Shown here one piece after another: positions 57,769 to 64,000 of a stretch of DNA of 64,000 nt. The notes beneath the pieces were generated by a model, which saw nothing but the letters and a program-made list of their open reading frames with translations, had not been told where the DNA came from and made no database searches. The position numbers were made by a program, and so were the translations under genes. Within the stretch, counting starts at the first letter, position 1; each line of letters opens with the position of its first letter. Source of the DNA: Salvia splendens (taxonomy: Eukaryota; Streptophyta; Magnoliopsida; Lamiales; Lamiaceae); contig NC_056046.1 in NCBI RefSeq assembly GCF_004379255.2, forward strand, positions 434,001 through 498,000, in the 5' to 3' direction.

Positions 57769-60700
57769 TTACTTCTCTTGGCTAAATGATTTGAGACGCT
57801 CAACCAATTTTGCTTTCAGTGATTTGGGAACCTTAGAAAGAAAAGCTCTCTTCGCTTGTGAAACGAGTAAGCTCCTGCTCAACCACCATATATACACTTA
57901 TATTAATGAGGTGTTCGCAGGAATATCTCAAAACTCAGAATGAAGAAGACAAAACATCCACCCGTACAAATACCACTAAACCAAATGCATCAACAAACAA
58001 AGTCAAGTATGGAAACCAACCAGCTTGGAGCCAAAGCAACAATTAAGACTGGATTTTAAGAAAATTATAAATACAAGAGAGCTCACTTCTTCTCGTCGTC
58101 ATTCAGTGCAGAACTCCCTGTTTCTTGACACAACTTTTTTGTTGCCTGCATGAAACTGCGCACTTCCTCGGACCATCCACATGAACTTAGAATCACGGAA
58201 GCTTCCTCCCCAATCCTGAGGTATGTGAAAACATTATTTAGTAAAAAGAACTTAGTCCTGGGGAAAGCATGATGCATTTTCAGAGCAGAACAATGAGATA
58301 ATTAGAAAAAAGTTCAATTCTCTACTTAATTATTCAAGTAAAGGGACATACGATTCCTTGAATGCTTCCACTCTTGCACGAGATTGGTCATCTTTGGCAA
58401 AAAAGATGCACGGACAATCATCTTCTATCTTCCTCTTCACACATGAGTTGTTAGAGGCCCCAATATTTCCATTGGGTAAGTCTTGGCAATTACGACTTAT
58501 TTGTGAGTCAGTCATGTGAGCAGATCCATTTACTTCTGACAATCTTTTCTTTAAGGAGTTCACAGCCATAGGCCCACTGCCATTACTGTGTGGAAAACAA
58601 GATAACCCTTCCCCAGTACTCTGAATATCAGCTGACATTTTACCAATACAATTACTGTCACTTGTCAGCTCAGTTCTCTCCTTTTCGACTGAAGTAGGTG
58701 AAGCTGCTATGTGTCCATTTTCCTCCACGGGCTCTTTCTTAAGAATGACAATCCTCATATTCCCATGGGCAAGGACCTTACTGGTATTCCCAGAGTCACT
58801 AAGCGTTCTCTGCTGACTAGGGCACTCACCATCATTCTTAGATTTAACTGAATCGCTTGTCTGACTGTGGAGGCCTGAAGACTCTTGAATGTCTACGTGT
58901 TTCACACTAGCACCGGACGTTTGTTCATCAGTTGAGTTGCAAGAACTTAACTGAAGCGAAGTGATATTACTCGTCTCAGGTTGGTTATCGGATAGATCTC
59001 CCATATTAGCAGGGGTCTCCACATTATCAGACCTTTGGCATGTATGTGTCTTAGTGCCATTGGTCTTAAGGATATTATTTGACCTGTTAGTCTTAGAATG
59101 ATTGGCAGAAATTTTCATGCTAAATGGTTTCTCTGCACAACCTGACTTCAGGATAAAGGATCTACTGCCATTAGTTGACTTGTTGGCCTCTTGAAGATGA
59201 TTGGAATTTTGTTTGTTACAAACAGATTTATCTGTAGAACCAGAGTTTGGCATTGTTGATAATTTATTGCCATTTGACTCATGTTTCTTAGATCCATTAA
59301 CCACTGCATCAACCTGAGTCCTAGGCCTCTGTTTTGCACGGGAGAAGAAAAGCATATACACTTTTTCTGATAAAACCTCCTGCAGGGTTGAGACTGAAAC
59401 ATAAGAATCATTGCAGCAGTACCAGCGGCCAATCGCATCCTGATTATACAAACCAAGTCAGACTAATATACCTCTGGTTACAAACCAAAGTCAAGAGAAA
59501 TCAATTTGAAGAAATGCAATAACTCTAAAAAGACCTTGATATATGCATAGTAGTGCCCAGAATCGGGAGAGAAACCTGAATGTACAACAGTACCAAAGAG
59601 GTTATATTCAGGGTGTTGATCCTGCATAAAAAGACATCATTTGTGAATCAGGATAAATTACTACATAACAATCTTATGATAATTGAATTCTTTTCACACC
59701 TATCTAAGAAAATCAATTACCAAACATTTTTCAATTACATATGAAAAAGCTAATGATATAGTTTCCAGATAGAACAGCCTCAACTCAAACATTTCATCAG
59801 TGCATGATAAATTTAATCCATGTTTATCAAACAATAAAAGGATATCCTGAATCAAATGTGAAGATACTGCTTTAAACTGACGACCTATCTGGTAAATGAT
59901 AAAGACTTTGAATCCAGTCCACAGAGCAAACTCAAGGATGCCAATTATAATTTCCAGATTATGCGATCATGTGAGAAGATGAATGGAAAAAAAAGTTGCC
60001 TGAGAGAATTTATTTAGAATAAAAAAGAAGATTGACAGTGAGATCATATAATGGAGGTGGAAGAGCAGCTAAATTACTCAAACTGGTTAGGCCAAAGGTG
60101 CACATAATAGAAAGTGGTGGAAATATAGGAACTATAAAGGTGCAGGAAAGGTTACTCATTGGAACTTCGCATTCCCTCCATTGCATAAAAGAGGATGTAA
60201 TTAAGTGCGAGATCGATATGACCGAAGTACAGCACAAACTTTTGAGTATCAAGGGGTGCAGCAAAAAGTTTACAGGATTGGCAACATGAAATAGTAATTA
60301 ATGAAAGAGGAACATAAAGAAGGGTGTTAGCATATTTACAAGTTTGTCTCGGTATTCGGCAACTTTTCATGCTTAGAGGAAGAAAAAGAATAGATAAACT
60401 GTATCCAGTAATGTACCTTGCTTCCTTTGCACATGTGACTTGACAGCACCAATATCTCGTCAAATGCAATGGGCTTATCAATCTTCGAACCAAATATACT
60501 CTCAAACCTCTAACCATAAAAAAAAGAAGATAAGGAAACAATATTATTCAAATATTCTAAACCAAACTTAACAAATAAAATAAGTCCCAGTAACTACCAT
60601 ACCTTTAATTGAATTACAAGAACATTTGGAGCTTCAAGAATCGACATTTGCTTCCTTGCTGCGACCAATTTCTTACATCTAAACAGGAACAAGTTTCCAT

Positions 60701-62121
60701 GACAGGGAGTCAGAATTTAAACCAGCAGTAACAAAAGCAAAATATGTGGGTGTAGTTATATGAGTAACGAACAACATGGTGTGGACAAGTAAACTAATCC
60801 ATGTTCATAAAACTAAGAAAGCAATATACTTACTTATCACACTTGTATTTATTATTTCCATCCAAGACCTCAGGCTGAAAAAACTTCTGCAAAGCTTCTC
60901 GGAGTGATCCACTATGCAAAATATCCAGACTTATATCCATTATCTCGTCCACCTTATTTGACTCAGCCCCACATGACAAACATTTTACTTGGCTCTGTAA
61001 CGCCCCTCCAAAGATCTCCTTGATCACCGTTTCTCCAGCCCCAGCAATATCACCACCATTGGCAGTCCCATTTCTCCCGCGCTGTAGCTGCTGCAACTTC
61101 TTTAATCTTAAGCAGGTATTATGGCATGAATCAATCACATAACGCAAAAATTCATGTGCATCCTCTTGCCTCCCAGTGCGAAAATGCTCAGCATAAATAC
61201 GCAGACAGCTATTTATCTTTATGGGAGCATCTGAAACTGCTTCACTACTCAAAGAGCGAGCAATTCGTTTCTCTAATATACAGAATGGACAATCACCCTT
61301 CTTCTCCTTTCCTGCCCCAAAGTCGCCTATAAATATTTATGGTGTTTATAAGTTTTTGGTCTCAAGTATCCACTATTCATCATTATACCATTGGCAAACA
61401 CTTATGTTAACTATACGTTAGAGAACATTTGTGCTGACTATAGTATCTTATAATAGCCCATTAATGAGGCCAGGCTATATGAAAATAAATTTATAATATC
61501 ATGAAAAATGCAATTGAAAGCTCTAGCCACTGAAAAGGACAAACCAGGGTCATTTAATTCTACTTCTCAACATCTCATCAACAAAATGTCTCTAGTCATA
61601 AACAGCTATTATCCATTTGAGTTTAATTCCCTATAAAGTTAGCCTCGATACCATCTCAACTCTTTCTAGCTTCATTCCCCTATAAACTACACACCTCCAG
61701 ACCATTAGCGACAATATATACGCAAACTCAATCTAATTACTTAGAAAATACTTTACAAATCTAACCTGTATCCCACTGTTATAACATTAATTACATCAGC
61801 TCCACTCCTGAATGTCAACTACGAACTAGTACAATAACTGTGTAATTCCAAAGTAAATCTTACAAATCTAGATGAGCGCATCAAGTTTTTTCTCCAAATA
61901 ACAAGCATAACTTCAAAATTATTAAACACTGCCAACTGAAATCCTATACTCCGCTACAGTAAATACCACAATTAGATTTTAAAAAATCAAATTAAAGTAA
62001 AATCAAACCATAATAACAACCAAATGCACGAGATTCAGTAATTATCACGGAGAATAGCAACCGACACATGGAAACAAAACGGAACTCAGCACAAAACACT
62101 AACACACACACACATAGATGT

Positions 62122-62152
<31 letters not shown>

Positions 62153-62349
62153 CGAGGAGGCGTACAAACGGAGGAGTGGAGGTAGCGGAGGCATAAATTA
62201 GCGAGGGGAGGGGTGTAGGTGAGGCACTGTAGAACGGAGTTGATGTAGCAGGTGTTGCCGAGGTTCCGGAGCCCTAGCGGCGGCGAGCCGTGCCTCCGCT
62301 TCAGCGACTTGAGAAGGCTCGGCTGCCACGTCATCTGCAGCATGACCAT
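57769..62349 (-). CDS. UBP25: Ubiquitin carboxyl-terminal hydrolase, UBP25-like
   Basis: Eight reverse-strand exons in phase give 751 aa: 62166-62349, 60834-61326, 60603-60678, 60417-60509, 59535-59621, 58352-59439, 58087-58215, 57769-57874. A USP-family cysteine protease that removes ubiquitin. Cys box [16 protein letters not shown] with C34; [13 protein letters not shown]; zinc-finger CxxC pairs (CLSCG, then CDK-C); His box [15 protein letters not shown] with H305; [20 protein letters not shown]. Exon 6 adds a long Ser/Asn-rich insert of about 300 residues typical of variable UBP C-termini. The last exon encodes [20 protein letters not shown]. Exon 7 is followed by a donor AA/GTGAGC; if unspliced, TGA follows at once, so intron retention would shorten the protein. 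Start is ATG 62349; ATG 62343 (MLQMTWQP) is an alternative. Confidence 0.92.
62123..62150. repeat. (GA)n microsatellite in UBP25 intron 1
   Basis: GA dinucleotide run next to a (CA)n tract at about 62100-62114, close to the intron 1 donor. Confidence 0.8.
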
Positions 62350-62396
62350 CAACGCGCCGCCGCACCATTGGCCGGCCGCCACCTCCGAGATCGCAT
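62349..62396 (-). other. Upstream ORF overlapping the UBP25 start
   Basis: ATG at 62396 opens 15 codons ([14 protein letters not shown] and one more Arg) ending in TGA at 62351-62349. The A of that TGA is the A of the UBP25 ATG (TGATG). Such overlap permits termination-coupled reinitiation. Confidence 0.6.
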
Positions 62397-64000
62397 CAGA
62401 TGCTCTCCTTCGTCGGATTTTCCCTTTTCCTTTTTTTCTCGATTGAAATGAATCGGGAGCTAAAGAGGGGGTTTCTTTCTGGAGTTGGAGGTTTTCAATT
62501 AGTAGTTATTTTCAGTTTTTATTGGTTTTCTTCTTTTCTTTCCTCGCTTTGTCATTATTTTTTGTTATTATAGAAAATATTTGTAATTCGAATAATCAAA
62601 TCGAATCATATTGAATTAATTTTGACTGTTTGGATTTTGTTGAGAATTTTGAAAATCCTGATTATTGGAATTAAATTGAAATAATTTTGAGCGTTTGGAT
62701 TTAATTGAAAATTTTTAAAATCCAAATTATATTTAATACTATACATACAGCATTTGTATTTAAATTAAGCTATATTCCTTGCATATTTCTAGTCTATATA
62801 TAATGACTAAAATATTCTTTTGATTTTTTTAATTTCTCGAATTTTACAGATCTTTCGATTTGTTTCGGTTGCAATTATAAACATTTCGGATTGGTTATGA
62901 ATTATACTTACAAAATTCAGATAATTTTGTGTAAGGAAAAAACTGGAATCTGAATACTCGGAAACTCAATGAGCGGGAGAATATGGATCGTGGGCCCATA
63001 GAGCTACAGTCTCAACTTGGGCCTCAATAGTTGGGCTTGGTTTATAGTTTTTAACTTTATTGCTCTCTTTCTGAAAAAAATTCTATAGTTACTATATTAG
63101 CTTCTCAATTAAATAAAAATTATACTAGATTGACTATTTTATCTCTATAGCGTCAAACTAAGAAGAAGAAGAAAATAATTATGAAGTATATTCCCTTCTC
63201 TTGATGTATAATACTCCATCCATTCAATAGTAGTAGAGTCATTTTGACATTTGGTATTCCATAGGAGTGGAGTCATTTCCCTTTTTTAGTAAAAGTTAAC
63301 ACATTTCTTATTATTTACTTTACTCTCTCTTACTTTATTCTCCTTTCATCTCTTTACATTTCCTACTTTATTCTTTCTTTACTTAACTCACTTAACACAA
63401 TTTTTCTTAAATCGCGTGCAAAAAATAAACGCGTCAACTACTGTCGAACGGAGGGAGTACTATAGATACTAGACATATATTTATCAAATGTATAACTTTT
63501 ACAGGTGACCTTCTATCAAGTTTTCTTTTACAGTAAAAAATGCAGAATGCAGTGAAGAAATTCATTTTCCATCATCTTAAACATGAAATTTTGCCCTTGG
63601 TTGACTGGTCCTAAAGCCAGGATTTTCTTGTGAAATTCTCATACATTCAATTTTAAAATGTTTTTACTGGGATGATGAAATGCAAGTTTATTGATAAAAT
63701 GAATTCCCCTTTAAAATATCTTGGCAAAAAATATCTTGGCAAAGTTACTTTAGCCTATAAACCATAACAAAAAAAATACATATTCAACTTATAAAAAAAA
63801 TTATCTATCCAAAATCACTATAAAAGAAAAGCAATCAACGAACTTATGAAAACAAAACGCAAATGAATTTAACACATAATCATAATACACACGACAAACT
63901 TCCCATCATCCACTTGCTAAAAGGAGAAAAAATCACAAATACAATCAATATACACAAATAAACAACAAATATAAAAAATGAAATGATTGAGCAAAAACCT
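62397..64000. other. UBP25 promoter and AT-rich spacer
   Basis: UBP25 upstream region, then spacer. Contains a 65-bp imperfect tandem repeat (GTTTGGATTTtGTTGA-type unit, 62592-62721) and a Stowaway MITE. No gene recognised. Confidence 0.5.
63214..63457. mobile_element. Stowaway MITE, 244 bp
   Basis: Ends CTCCATCCATTC and, reverse-complemented, CTCCCTCCGTTCGACAGTAG, with TA at 63212-63213 and 63458-63459. Interior matches the element upstream of the WAG-like kinase in inverse orientation. Confidence 0.85.

Noticed and set aside
60032..60289. 85-codon forward ORF
   Set aside because: Lies within UBP25 intron 4 with no recognisable motif or promoter.

Overview
The window is nuclear DNA from a flowering plant. 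It is AT-rich and intron-containing, carries many miniature inverted-repeat elements (Stowaway and PIF/Harbinger types), a broken Copia retrotransposon, and plant-only gene families (UGT94-like glycosyltransferase, rhamnose synthase, NAL1, WAG-type AGC kinase, kinesin-14, WEB coiled-coil). The gene set fits a eudicot, probably in or near Lamiales; that placement is inference. No searches were run. Calls rest on reading frames, splice-phase bookkeeping and remembered family motifs.

Layout. 1-16 kb is a decayed gene cluster: the last exon of a malectin/LRR receptor kinase, an intact UGT94-like glycosyltransferase, then two tandem units (3939-8764 and 8765-12291). Each unit carries a small three-exon heavy-metal-associated (HMA) protein gene, and a third unit starts at 12292. 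The second HMA copy keeps a C-terminal CaaX box and the first lost it by frameshift. Two MITEs sit in unit 1, and unit 2 preserves both empty sites. A frameshifted LRR-malectin receptor kinase pseudogene follows and runs into a 5'-truncated Copia element (15821-19697). 20-22 kb holds a frameshifted MYB/SANT-like gene and a 43-bp minisatellite.

24-32 kb has a UDP-rhamnose synthase (RHM) gene with one extra base in its reductase domain, Helitron-like ends, a WEB-family coiled-coil gene, and a reverse-strand thioesterase (ALT/MKS2 type) pseudogene. 34-41 kb has a reverse-strand L18a-like small membrane protein gene and a 5'-truncated chloroplast IF-2 pseudogene. 42-46.6 kb is an 18-exon kinesin-14 gene with an in-frame two-exon tandem duplication.

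The most notable feature is at 47.37-47.69 kb: a compact unit that looks like a plant telomerase RNA gene. It has a USE-like element, a TATA box 23 nt further on (RNA polymerase III spacing), an AACCCTAAAC template, a 9-bp helix bracketing template and pseudoknot region, further helices, and a T5 terminator about 257 nt from the predicted start. Just beyond the terminator is a Stowaway MITE with another MITE nested in it.

49.9-51.3 kb is a single-exon WAG1/WAG2-like kinase whose TATA box directly abuts a MITE. 53.7-56.6 kb is a NAL1 trypsin-like protease homologue with an upstream ORF. 57.8-62.3 kb is an 8-exon UBP25 deubiquitinase on the reverse strand, with an upstream ORF whose stop overlaps the start codon. 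The remainder is AT-rich spacer with MITEs and short repeats.
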